This document shows positions 28,706 through 37,045 of a stretch of DNA of 64,000 nucleotides, piece by piece. Position 1 is the stretch's first letter, and each line of letters opens with the position of its first letter. The DNA comes from Candidatus Scalindua sediminis. GTDB lineage: Bacteria > Planctomycetota > Brocadiia > Brocadiales > Scalinduaceae. The DNA is taken from positions 31,070 through 95,069 of the forward strand of contig VSDH01000007.1 in NCBI GenBank assembly GCA_008636105.1, in the 5' to 3' direction. Made by a program: the position numbers and the translations under genes. The notes beneath the pieces were generated by a model, which had not been told where the DNA came from, made no database searches, and worked only from the letters and a program-made list of their open reading frames with translations.

Positions 28706-29938
28706 ATGCAGGGAATTACACAGGACGTTCGTGATATACTGCGCGGATTTAAGATGACGGTTGATTTCAACAAGTTAATTTTTGCCTTTGTTGGAATTGT
28801 TTTTAGTATAATCTGGCTTTTAGTAGTTCTTGCCTTTCTCTCTGCTTTGGGATTAATTGACACTAGTCCGTTTGTAATAATCAATCATGTTTTGATTTCA
28901 CCTCGTCTTGGTTTGTCCTATTTATTTAGTGCATTTTTATCTGTAATGGTAACTGTTGATTGGGCTGAGTATCTTGGTCTTGTTGTCTTGGTTGTGGGAT
29001 TATTAGCAATCTGGTCTATTATTGGTGGTGCAATTACTCGCTTAGCGGCTTTAGAATTTGCAAGGGATGAAAAAATAGGTTTTAAAGAGGCACTTTCTTT
29101 TGCATCAAAAAAGTTTTGGTCATACTTCTGGTCACCGCTTACCCCCGCCTTAGGCGTATTATTCTTTGTTGCGTGTAATATTATCGGAGGACTTTTTGGT
29201 CAAATAAAATATATAGGTGAAATTGCCGTGGCAATCGGATTTCCTTTGGCTATTCTTTCAGGCTTCTTAATTATCTTTATAGGAATCATTGGTGTAATAG
29301 GGTTTTTTCTCATGTTTCCTACAATAAGTGCAGAGGGTTCAGATGCATTTGATGCAATGAGCAGGGCATATAGTTATGTAATTTCAAAACCTAAGCATTT
29401 TATATCATTATTCCTTGGCATAATAATTTGTGGAACTATTTTTGCTATTTTCGTAAGCCTTGCTGCCTGCCTTATTATGCAGACTTCTTTTTATACTGTT
29501 GGATTTGGTATGGGAGAAAAATTTGAATCTATAAAAGCGGTTGTGGTAGGAGGTGCTTATGGCAAGGCTCAGATGGCATCACTTGGCCTTTTGTCAATGA
29601 AATTTACCGCTTTGATGCTTATGATATATATAGTGTTAATTAAGGTAGCTGTTGGAAGTCTGGTAGTTGCATTTGCAGGTTCGGCCAGTACTATTGCGTA
29701 TTTCCTCTTGAGAAAGGACGTTGATGGTACAGATATAAATGATGTATATATAGAGGAGAAAGAAGGGGAAGAGGAAAAAAGAGAGGAAGAAAAAGAAGAG
29801 ACTAAGGTTGAGACAGAAAAAGTAGAAACAAAAGCTACAGAAGGGAAGCAAACGGCACCAGAGGAGAAACCAAAGGAGAAACCAAAGGAAAAACCTCCTG
29901 AAGAACCAGGTGAGTCCTCACCTGAGAAACAGACTTAA
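28706..29938 (+). CDS. Multi-pass membrane protein with charged C-terminal tail
   Basis: 410 residues, not assigned to a known family. Five or six hydrophobic segments are seen (near 27-50, 85-112, 145-165, 172-205, 233-258 and 295-330). The last 70 residues are almost all Glu, Lys and Pro (EEKREEEKEE, KPKEKPKEKPPEEP) and must be disordered and cytoplasmic or periplasmic. GAITRLAALEFARDEK between segments resembles the cytoplasmic loop of YciC/DUF975-type glycerophosphoryl-like membrane proteins, but this is weak. The ATG has a strong AAGGAAGGAG. It stands alone between yacG and der. Confidence 0.6.
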   Translation: MQGITQDVRDILRGFKMTVDFNKLIFAFVGIVFSIIWLLVVLAFLSALGLIDTSPFVIINHVLISPRLGLSYLFSAFLSVMVTVDWAEYLGLVVLVVGLLAIWSIIGGAITRLAALEFARDEKIGFKEALSFASKKFWSYFWSPLTPALGVLFFVACNIIGGLFGQIKYIGEIAVAIGFPLAILSGFLIIFIGIIGVIGFFLMFPTISAEGSDAFDAMSRAYSYVISKPKHFISLFLGIIICGTIFAIFVSLAACLIMQTSFYTVGFGMGEKFESIKAVVVGGAYGKAQMASLGLLSMKFTALMLMIYIVLIKVAVGSLVVAFAGSASTIAYFLLRKDVDGTDINDVYIEEKEGEEEKREEEKEETKVETEKVETKATEGKQTAPEEKPKEKPKEKPPEEPGESSPEKQT

Positions 29939-30063
29939 AAGGATAAAATGACTTGTCATTTAAAATAATTTTGACACCTTAACCATAGATTTTCACATAA
30001 GGCAATAAGCTATTTACCCAATTAATTATGGATATATCATGGTTTAATATCTGAGCCTTAATA

Positions 30064-31398
30064 ATGTTCCTTCCCATCGTAGCCATTATAGGGAGACCAA
30101 ATGTTGGTAAATCTTCCCTCCTGAACTGCTTAGCCAGGAAACGTATTTCAATTGTTGATCCCACGAGTGGTGTTACCAGAGACAGAATATCCATAGAAAT
30201 TGAACATGAAGGAAGACTATTTGAGCTGATTGATACAGGCGGTTTAGGCTTAAAAGATGATGTGGAACTCGCTCATGAGATAGAGGTTCAAATAGAGATA
30301 GCACTCCAAAAAGCAAATCTAATTATCTTCGTTGTTGATGTTCGCAAAGGAATCACCCCGTTAGATGTAGAAGTAACAGAAAGGCTCCGAAAAATTAAAA
30401 AACCACTCCTTCTTGTTGTCAACAAGTGTGACACACCAAAATTTGAGCTTCAGGCGGGTGAATTTTACAAGCTGGGGTTGGGAGAGCCACTACCGATTTC
30501 CGCGTTGGAAAGACACGGTAGATCAAATCTTTTGGATAAGATTGTTGCTACCCTTCCTGAAATAAGTGAAAAGCAAAAAACACTCAAGCCATTAATGAAG
30601 ATTGCAATTGTTGGGAAAAGGAATGCCGGAAAGTCTACGCTTATAAATACGCTTGCTAATGAGGAAAGGGTTATTGTTAGTGAAATAGCTGGTACTACCA
30701 GGGATTCTGTTGATGTAAGATTTGAAATAGAGGGTAAGCCGTTTGTTGCAATTGATACAGCAGGGATAAGGAAGAAGAAGCAAATCCAAGGTTCTATAGA
30801 ATTTTATGGCATGTCAAGGGTAGAAAGGTCTATCCGTCGGGCCGATGTTGTACTTTTATTGATAGATGCGCCCAGAAAGATTTCTCAGGTTGACAAAAAA
30901 ATTGGTGATTTTATTAAAACTCAATTTAAACCCTGTATATTGGTTATCAATAAATGGGACCTTGCAGAAGGTGCTGAAGTTGACCAGTTTACGGACTATA
31001 TTCAATCTCGATTGCCCGGACTGTACTTTGCTCCTTTATCATTCATAAGTGCATTAAATGGTGAAAATGTAATTGAGACCGTTGAACTGGCTCAGGAAAT
31101 TTTTCAACAGGCGCATACGCGTGTATCGACATCTGAACTTAACAAAGTTCTTGAACATGCCTTTGCTCTACATCATCCGAGAAAAAGAAAAAATAAAATT
31201 GCTAAAATGTATTATGCTACGCAGGTATCTGTCTGTCCACCAACATTCGTACTGTTTGTCAATCACAAATCTCTTTTCACTTCTGATTATGAAAGGTATT
31301 TATCTAATCAATTGCGAAAGGATCTACCCTTTCATGAGATACCATTAAGGTTTTACTTCAGACCTAAAAAAAGAGGGCAACTAATTGAGCATAAATAG
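30064..31398 (+). CDS. der: Ribosome-assembly GTPase Der (EngA)
   Basis: 444 residues with the double G-domain layout unique to Der. G domain 1: GRPNVGKSS, DTGGLGL, NKCD. G domain 2: GKRNAGKST (Arg-Asn-Ala in place of the usual Pro-Asn-Val), DTAGIRKKK, NKWD. A C-terminal KH-like domain ends in RFYFRPKKRG. It acts in 50S subunit maturation. The ATG lies 125 bases after the previous gene. A perfect hairpin follows the stop. Confidence 0.95.
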   Translation: MFLPIVAIIGRPNVGKSSLLNCLARKRISIVDPTSGVTRDRISIEIEHEGRLFELIDTGGLGLKDDVELAHEIEVQIEIALQKANLIIFVVDVRKGITPLDVEVTERLRKIKKPLLLVVNKCDTPKFELQAGEFYKLGLGEPLPISALERHGRSNLLDKIVATLPEISEKQKTLKPLMKIAIVGKRNAGKSTLINTLANEERVIVSEIAGTTRDSVDVRFEIEGKPFVAIDTAGIRKKKQIQGSIEFYGMSRVERSIRRADVVLLLIDAPRKISQVDKKIGDFIKTQFKPCILVINKWDLAEGAEVDQFTDYIQSRLPGLYFAPLSFISALNGENVIETVELAQEIFQQAHTRVSTSELNKVLEHAFALHHPRKRKNKIAKMYYATQVSVCPPTFVLFVNHKSLFTSDYERYLSNQLRKDLPFHEIPLRFYFRPKKRGQLIEHK

Positions 31399-31420
31399 CC
31401 CCTTTTGTCTTTACTGTAGC

Positions 31421-31438
31421 GGAAGGCTTTAGCCTTCC
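31421..31438. terminator. Hairpin after der
   Basis: GGAAGGCT/AGCCTTCC with a two-base loop, 23 bases after the der stop. There is no T-tract, so termination strength is uncertain. Confidence 0.4.
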
Positions 31439-31523
31439 ATTATGCGGTAAGCCGTAGCCCCGAATGAAATGAGGGGGAAGCGAAGCAATCCAGTCTTTTG
31501 CCCTTGTGATATTGCTTCATCCG

Positions 31524-31559
31524 CCCCCACAGCTTGCTAGCGCAAGCTAGCAGTGGGGG
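31524..31559. repeat. GC-rich palindromic element
   Basis: Nested inverted repeat: outer arms CCCCCAC/GTGGGGG and inner arms AGCTTGC/GCAAGCT. It belongs in style to the GC-rich palindromes found at 43.9, 47.6, 50.4, 52.4 and 56.5 kb. It lies in a 427-base non-coding gap that also holds copies of two dispersed repeats. Confidence 0.6.
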
Positions 31560-31633
31560 CTGACTCCCAATAATTTCTATATCCTTTTCCTCCGTCTTTT
31601 TCTAAAGGGAAAATAGAGGGATTTAAAATGGGG

Positions 31634-31665
31634 AACTAAGTTTTTTATTCATAATTACGGTAACG
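31634..31665 (-). repeat. Partial diverged copy of the 79-bp dispersed repeat
   Basis: The stretch from AACTAAG to ATTCATAATTACGGTAACG is, reverse-complemented, the right end of the 79-base repeat at 36861 and 56546, with a few changes. Confidence 0.55.
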
Positions 31666-31734
31666 TACCTGTCTGAATGACATAGTGCGAAGGGTTCAGG
31701 GTGATCCACCTTGGCAGTAGTGCAGGCCCGCACG

Positions 31735-31769
31735 GTCATTCTGAGCGACTAACGGGAGTGAAGAATCTC
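31735..31769 (+). repeat. GTCATTCTGAGC dispersed repeat, copy 1
   Basis: Starts GTCATTCTGAGCG and ends GAAGAATCTC. Related copies lie at 36825 and, inverted and multiplied, at 56393-56490. All copies are intergenic. Confidence 0.6.
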
Positions 31770-31825
31770 CTACTTCAAAAAAAACAGTGTTTATCTGTGG
31801 AAATCTTCATACTAACAAATTAAAC

Positions 31826-32806
31826 ATGAATAATGATATGTTAAAAGATAAGTTTGTTGGTTGCATGTTGGGTACCCATGTCGGTGATGCATTAGGAATG
31901 CCTGTAGAAGGGTATGATTATAAGACCATAGAAGCCAATTTTGGCGAATTAAGGCAAATGCTTGATGCAAGGTTGGGGGTGGGAACTTACACTGATGATA
32001 CCGAAATGATGATAGGAATTGCTGAGTCAATTATAGAATGTGAAGGATTCGATGGTGCGGACATGGCAGATAGATTTATTAATCTATACAATCCGGAAAG
32101 GGGTTATGGTCAGGGCACCGTAAATGCCCTTTCTCTGATAAAAAATGGTGTTGAATGGAACCTTGCTGGTGAGAGAGTATTTGGTGGAGGTTCCTACGGT
32201 AACGGTTCTTCTATGCGAATTGCCCCGATTGGTGCATTTTACTATGATGACCCTAATAAACTCCGTGAGGTAGCTTATGATTCAAGTAGTATTACGCATG
32301 CTCATACATTTGGTAAAGAGGGTGCAGCGTTGCAGGCGTCTGCTATTGCAAAGGCCATAAACTTGGACCCCTCGGAAGAACTGGATAAACAATCGTTTGT
32401 TTCGGATTTGATTATGTTTGTTTCAGACGAAGGAAAGATTTATAAGGCGAAGATGCAACATATAAAAGAGCTTTTAGGATGTATGCCCGATAAGGCCGAA
32501 GTAGTAAACAAATTAGGACATGATAGTAGTGCTCCCAATTCCGTACCAACGGCCATATATTCTTTTGTTTCTCATAGTCATGATTTTGAAGATTCAGTTG
32601 CTTACGCTGTTTCCCTTGGGGGTGATACCGATACAATTGGCGCTATGACAGGCGCAATAAGCGGTGCCTATCACGGGAAAAGAGGCATCCCTGAGAGATG
32701 GTTAGATGTACTGGAAAATGGTGAAAGAGGTAGAGATTATATTGAAAGCCTGGCTGAAAAACTATGGGAAATAAAGATCAATATAAAGAACAAATCCCCC
32801 CTTTAA
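31826..32806 (+). CDS. ADP-ribosylglycohydrolase family protein
   Basis: About 326 residues. The metal-binding motifs of the family are present: GTYTDDTEM near the N terminus and GGDTDTIGAMTGAI near the C terminus; GTHVGDALGMPVEG opens the fold. Such enzymes remove ADP-ribose from Arg or other targets, for example in nitrogenase regulation by DraG. ATG 31826 is chosen because the fold starts just after it; the frame also opens at GTG 31787. No ADP-ribosyltransferase gene is adjacent, so the target is unknown. Confidence 0.88.
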   Translation: MNNDMLKDKFVGCMLGTHVGDALGMPVEGYDYKTIEANFGELRQMLDARLGVGTYTDDTEMMIGIAESIIECEGFDGADMADRFINLYNPERGYGQGTVNALSLIKNGVEWNLAGERVFGGGSYGNGSSMRIAPIGAFYYDDPNKLREVAYDSSSITHAHTFGKEGAALQASAIAKAINLDPSEELDKQSFVSDLIMFVSDEGKIYKAKMQHIKELLGCMPDKAEVVNKLGHDSSAPNSVPTAIYSFVSHSHDFEDSVAYAVSLGGDTDTIGAMTGAISGAYHGKRGIPERWLDVLENGERGRDYIESLAEKLWEIKINIKNKSPL

Positions 32807-32821
32807 AATCAGATCCGCACA

Positions 32822-33280
32822 TTATTTCAAAAATGCCTTCTGTTTCCAAAAGACATAACTACTCCCCAGTAGAGCGATAGCGATACTAAGATCCAATATG
32901 CCCACGCCGATTAAGAAGACGTAATTATTGTGTGCCAGCCTGGATAAGGTTGCGCCGGCCAGGATCATAACGATTAAGGCCACAAAGAACCACGGCCTGA
33001 AAAATTGCCAGATTTTAGGCTGATCCAGAACACCTATTCTGGTCAGATTCCTTTGGCAACTTTTGCTGAAAAGGAACATTGCCTTTATGCCGCCAATGAA
33101 TGGTCCGGCAACGGCGGCAAGCCAGAGCCATTCCTGTTCTGGTTTCAGTGAATGTGCTTCGACCAGCAGACTGCCTCCCTTTAGCAGCAGCACAATACCC
33201 CCGACATACCAGACGAAAGCGGCTAGGATATTGAGTGTGCGGGTGGAAACGGTTAACATTGAATATGAATATGGGGTCAC
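32822..33280 (-). CDS. Small membrane protein
   Basis: 152 residues with four hydrophobic segments (near 15-35, 48-65, 95-112 and 118-142). No family is recognised. It stands alone between plus-strand genes, ends 15 bases from the tail of the ADP-ribosylglycohydrolase gene, and is visibly richer in G+C than its neighbours, hinting at acquisition. The start could also be the Met at residue 8. The role is unknown. Confidence 0.6.
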   Translation of the reverse strand: MTPYSYSMLTVSTRTLNILAAFVWYVGGIVLLLKGGSLLVEAHSLKPEQEWLWLAAVAGPFIGGIKAMFLFSKSCQRNLTRIGVLDQPKIWQFFRPWFFVALIVMILAGATLSRLAHNNYVFLIGVGILDLSIAIALLGSSYVFWKQKAFLK

Positions 33281-33379
33281 AGCTTTGGCATTTTATATTG
33301 AAAGTATTAAAAAGAAAAGAAAATTTAAGTTCTTAAAGTTTTTGCTTTTATGTGATGAGGTTTGTTAGAATAATATGCC

Positions 33380-34036
33380 ATGAATAATTCAAAGATACTA
33401 CTTAATATCTACGACCGTTTATTTAAATCATTTGGCAAGCAACACTGGTGGCCGGGTGACACTGACTTTGAAATAGTAATCGGCGCTATCCTTACCCAAA
33501 ACACAAACTGGGGTAACGTGGAGAAGGCTATTAAGAACTTAAAAGAAGCGAAGGTGTTTACCCCCAGAAAGTTATATGAAATTGACATAAATAGGCTTGC
33601 AGAACTTATCAGGCCTTCAGGATATTTTAATGTCAAGGCCAGGAGACTCAAGCACTTTATAGAATGGCTTTTCCTGAAATATAATGGCAGTTTGCCAAAG
33701 ATGTTTAAGCAGGATTATGTTACATTACGCGAAGGATTACTTTCCGTGAATGGTATAGGGAGAGAAACTGCAGATTCAATACTTCTTTATGCAGCAAGGA
33801 AGCCTACGTTTGTTATTGATGCATATACGAAAAGAGTCCTCGTAAGGCATGAGTTAATACCGGAAGATTATGAGTACGAAGAGATGAAGGCCTTCTTTGA
33901 GGAAAATCTGCCTGAGGACGTATCTCTTTATAATGAATACCATGCCCTTCTGGTAAGGGTTGGAAAATATTATTGCAAACCCAAGAAACAATGTGAAGAA
34001 TGTCCGTTAAGGGATCTGCTTAACAATGCCAGGTAA
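33380..34036 (+). CDS. HhH-GPD DNA glycosylase with Fe-S cluster (endonuclease III-related)
   Basis: 218 residues. The helix-hairpin-helix is LLSVNGIGRETADSILLYA, the catalytic Asp is in FVIDAYTKR, and the C-terminal [4Fe-4S] loop is CKPKKQCEECPLRDL plus an earlier Cys. The Lys that makes endonuclease III a lyase (normally in the hairpin) is replaced: the hairpin reads GIGRETAD. It is therefore more likely a monofunctional base-excision glycosylase of the MagIII or MpgII sort. The stop overlaps the start of pyrC by 11 bases. Confidence 0.85.
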   Translation: MNNSKILLNIYDRLFKSFGKQHWWPGDTDFEIVIGAILTQNTNWGNVEKAIKNLKEAKVFTPRKLYEIDINRLAELIRPSGYFNVKARRLKHFIEWLFLKYNGSLPKMFKQDYVTLREGLLSVNGIGRETADSILLYAARKPTFVIDAYTKRVLVRHELIPEDYEYEEMKAFFEENLPEDVSLYNEYHALLVRVGKYYCKPKKQCEECPLRDLLNNAR

Positions 34037-35318
34037 AAACAACATACTCTTAAAAAATGGCCATGTCGTAGATCCGCTGAATGATGTGGATTCAGTATCT
34101 GATGTATTAATACTGGACGGTAAGATATCAAAGGTGTCAAAAGATATAGTTCATGAAAATGAAGACATTGAAGTAATTGATGTGTCTGGGAAGGTAGTTG
34201 TACCGGGCTTAATCGATTGTCACGTGCATCTAAGAGAACCGGGATATGAAGCTAAAGAAACTATAGAAACAGGTTCAAGGGCAGCAGCAAGAGGGGGTTT
34301 TACCACAATTATGTGTGAACCTAATACAAACCCGCCAATAGATAATGTTGAGCAGGTTGAAACCCTCATGAAAAAGGTTAAGGAGAGAAGTCTGGTAAAT
34401 ATATATACGAAGGCGTGTATAACTAAAGGATCAAAAGGGGAAACCCTTACGAATATGGAGAGGCTTGCCAGCAATAGTAGCGTTGTAGCCTTTTCGGATG
34501 ATGGAAATCCTGTACTAAAAAAGGATTTGATGGAAGAGGCTTTAAGGGTAGCCGCACAGAAACATAAGCCCCTGAGTCCTCATTGTGAAGATTCTGCCTC
34601 TTTGTCTGTAAGAGATATTTCCAAAGCGAAGCTGGGATTTTTACCGGGAGAGCTCTTTGAAAATGAGGCAAATTATATATTACGAGATATTGGTTCTGCC
34701 AGGTCAACAGGCTGCCATATTCATTTTTCTCACGTTAGCCTTAAGGAGTCCGTAGAACATATCCGTAAGGGGAAGAGCCAGGCTAATATAACCTGTGAGA
34801 CCACTCCCCACCACTTGTTACTTGATAGGGATTATGTAGACAACGATGGTGAAAGACCAAATATGAATCCCCCGCTTCGCTCGAAAGACGATGTGGAGTC
34901 AATTAAGAAAGGATTAAGTGAGGGAGTTATTGATGCTATCGCATCAGACCATGCTCCGCATACTCTTGACGATAAGAAAGCAGGTTCCCCGGGCGTAATA
35001 GGTCTGGAAACGACATTGGGATTGGTAATTACAAAGCTTGTAAATCCCGGGATAATTTCCTTAAAAGATGCAATATTAAAAATGTCGACAAATCCTGCAA
35101 AAATATTTAGAGTATCGGGAGGAAGTTTGTTGCCTGGAACACCTGCGGATGTTACTATTATTGATATGAATAAGGAGTGGATAGTGGATGTTAATAACTT
35201 TGAGTCGAAATCCAGAAACAGCCCTTTTGATGGATGGAAATTGAAAGGTCAGGCTGTCATGACCATAGTAGCAGGCAGGATCGTTATGAGAGATGGTAAT
35301 ATAATTGCTTCTTCGTAA
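34026..35318 (+). CDS. pyrC: Dihydroorotase
   Basis: 430 residues, the long class I dihydroorotase form. Zinc ligands lie in DCHVHLREPG, HCEDSA and HFSHVSL; the catalytic Asp is in IASDHAPHT. CEPNTNPPIDN and GSPGVIGLETTLGL are further family blocks. It closes carbamoyl aspartate to dihydroorotate in pyrimidine synthesis. All catalytic residues seem present, so it is an active PyrC rather than the inactive partner PyrC'. The start overlaps the upstream glycosylase gene. Confidence 0.94.
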   Translation: MPGKNNILLKNGHVVDPLNDVDSVSDVLILDGKISKVSKDIVHENEDIEVIDVSGKVVVPGLIDCHVHLREPGYEAKETIETGSRAAARGGFTTIMCEPNTNPPIDNVEQVETLMKKVKERSLVNIYTKACITKGSKGETLTNMERLASNSSVVAFSDDGNPVLKKDLMEEALRVAAQKHKPLSPHCEDSASLSVRDISKAKLGFLPGELFENEANYILRDIGSARSTGCHIHFSHVSLKESVEHIRKGKSQANITCETTPHHLLLDRDYVDNDGERPNMNPPLRSKDDVESIKKGLSEGVIDAIASDHAPHTLDDKKAGSPGVIGLETTLGLVITKLVNPGIISLKDAILKMSTNPAKIFRVSGGSLLPGTPADVTIIDMNKEWIVDVNNFESKSRNSPFDGWKLKGQAVMTIVAGRIVMRDGNIIASS

Positions 35319-35341
35319 TTTATGAATAATAGGATGTTAAA

Positions 35342-35881
35342 ATGGACGTAATAGTTGATGGTTACAATGTGATTTTTAAGGTTCCTGAGTTGGGAGATAA
35401 TACAAAGAAATGTGATATTGAAATCTTGCGTAATAGGTTCCTTTCAGTACTGGAGCAATATAAGGAAAAAAGAAAACATAAACTAATTGTCGTCTTTGAC
35501 GGCCAGGGTTCTGGTGTTTCGTATAAAAGTAATATATCCGGAATAGATGTGGTTTTCCCCAGACCCGGCCTTGATGCGGATGAAGAAATAAAAAGGATGG
35601 TGAATAATAGCAAACGTCCCAGGGAAATAATGGTGGTTACTTCTGACAGGGATATAAAACGATTTGTGGAGAGATGTGGTAGTAAAGTTATGGAACCATT
35701 AGAATTCTATAGAGACGTTACAGAGAAAATTGTTCGCCAGACAGCAGACGGACAAGGACGCAAAAAGATAATGCGCGATGAAGGAGAACCTATGAGTAAA
35801 TACACCGGGCCATCCAAGAGTGAGGCGCAACATTGGTTAAAGGTATTTTCGAATAAAACAGGAAAAGGTTCTGATGATTGA
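35342..35881 (+). CDS. NYN domain (YacP-like) nuclease
   Basis: 179 residues. It begins DVIVDGYNVIF, the YacP/Rae1 opening with the first acidic residue, and carries further acidic positions in VVFDGQGSG, DADEEIKRM and VVTSDRDIKRF. The fold is PIN-like, acting on RNA, for example ribosome-associated mRNA cleavage by Rae1 in Bacillus. The stop overlaps by eight bases the start of the Xer recombinase gene. The C-terminal 40 residues are basic. Confidence 0.82.
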   Translation: MDVIVDGYNVIFKVPELGDNTKKCDIEILRNRFLSVLEQYKEKRKHKLIVVFDGQGSGVSYKSNISGIDVVFPRPGLDADEEIKRMVNNSKRPREIMVVTSDRDIKRFVERCGSKVMEPLEFYRDVTEKIVRQTADGQGRKKIMRDEGEPMSKYTGPSKSEAQHWLKVFSNKTGKGSDD

Positions 35882-36782
35882 GACATTTGCCAAAGAATTC
35901 ATGGAAAAGCTGAAACATGAAAAAGGCTTTTCAAGGCATACTTTAAGGGCATACCATAACGACATGACACAATTTGATTCCTTTTTGAAAGATGAGAAAT
36001 GCAAGAATCTAAAACGTATTAATCACCTTTTGTTGAGAAAATTTCTGGCTATTTTAAGGTCCAGGAATTATTTAAGAACTACAATAGCCAGAAAATTGGC
36101 ATCATTACGCTCGTTTTTCAAATTTCTAAATCAGGAAGGTGTACTTGAGATAAATCCCTTCGAGATATTACGAACCCCAAAGCAAACTAAAAAGCTTCCA
36201 CATTTCTTGAGCATAAGTGAGGTAGATACATTATTAAAGACTCCTGACGAATCAGAGATATTTGGATTGAGGGATAGGGCTATCTTAGAGACGCTTTATA
36301 GTACAGGGATAAGGGTAAGTGAATTGGTAGGTTTAAATGAAGAAGATGTTGATTTCTATGGCGGAATGATAAAGGTACAGGGAAAAGGTAAAAAAGAAAG
36401 GCTGGCTCCTATCGGCAGTTATGCAATTAAGGCTATAAAAGAATATGTTAATTCCTCACAAGAACATAGACGAGCTGGAAAGAAGAAAAAGAGTTTGAAT
36501 AGAAATGCACCCTTATTTTTAAATAAGTACGGTAGTCGCCTATCATCAAGAAGTGTTGCAAGGTTACTTGATAAGTATTTAAAAGGGACGGGTATAAATC
36601 TGCTTACGTCTCCACACACATTCAGACACAGCTTTGCAACACATATGCTGGATAAAGGTGCAGACCTCCGCTCGGTTCAGGAGTTACTTGGACATTCCAA
36701 TCTTTCCACCACACAGATATATACACACGTAACTACAGAACGCTTAAAACAGGTTTACGACAAAACCCACCCGCGCGCATAA
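35874..36782 (+). CDS. Tyrosine recombinase XerC/XerD
   Basis: 302 residues, the length of the dimer-resolving Xer recombinases. An N-terminal SAM-like core-binding domain is followed by the catalytic domain with Arg147 (TGIRVSEL), Lys in QGKGKKERLAP, His248 and Arg251 (HTFRHSFATH), His274 (LLGHSNL) and nucleophile Tyr283 (QIYTHV). The full catalytic set argues for a chromosomal housekeeping recombinase acting at dif, not a phage integrase. Whether it is XerC or XerD cannot be told by eye. It overlaps the NYN gene. Confidence 0.9.
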   Translation: MIETFAKEFMEKLKHEKGFSRHTLRAYHNDMTQFDSFLKDEKCKNLKRINHLLLRKFLAILRSRNYLRTTIARKLASLRSFFKFLNQEGVLEINPFEILRTPKQTKKLPHFLSISEVDTLLKTPDESEIFGLRDRAILETLYSTGIRVSELVGLNEEDVDFYGGMIKVQGKGKKERLAPIGSYAIKAIKEYVNSSQEHRRAGKKKKSLNRNAPLFLNKYGSRLSSRSVARLLDKYLKGTGINLLTSPHTFRHSFATHMLDKGADLRSVQELLGHSNLSTTQIYTHVTTERLKQVYDKTHPRA

Positions 36783-36824
36783 GTAATTTTTCAGACCAAA
36801 TAGTATCATTCCTGGCCCCGCGTT

Positions 36825-36851
36825 GTCATTCTGAGCGGAGCGAAGAATCTC
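36825..36851 (+). repeat. GTCATTCTGAGC dispersed repeat, copy 2
   Basis: GTCATTCTGAGCGGAGCGAA followed by GAATCTC, ten bases before a 79-base repeat. The same two repeats are neighbours again near 56.4-56.6 kb. Confidence 0.6.
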
Positions 36852-36860
36852 TTGTTTATA

Positions 36861-36939
36861 CTCAGGGTAAACTCCGTGAAGAGTCTCATATTACACTGAA
36901 TCAAAATACGTCACTGTAATTATGAATCAGAGCACTTAG
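36861..36939 (+). repeat. 79-bp dispersed repeat, copy A
   Basis: Matches 56546-56624 over 79 bases with two differences as read by eye. It starts CTCAGGGTAAACTCCG and ends in CACTTAG. It lies downstream of the Xer gene and has no ORF. Confidence 0.85.
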
Positions 36940-37045
36940 GCGTGTAAGCCATGATACTCTCCTTTCTTTATTTAGGAGTAGTATCCGGCATATATATATT
37001 ATTTACACTGGATAATTGATGAGGGGGAAAGTGGTGGGGGTATGT

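Noticed and set aside
36393..37045. Phage attachment or integrase island at the Xer gene
   Set aside because: The recombinase has housekeeping Xer length and motifs, lies in an operon with pyrC and an NYN gene, and no tRNA or att-like repeat adjoins it.
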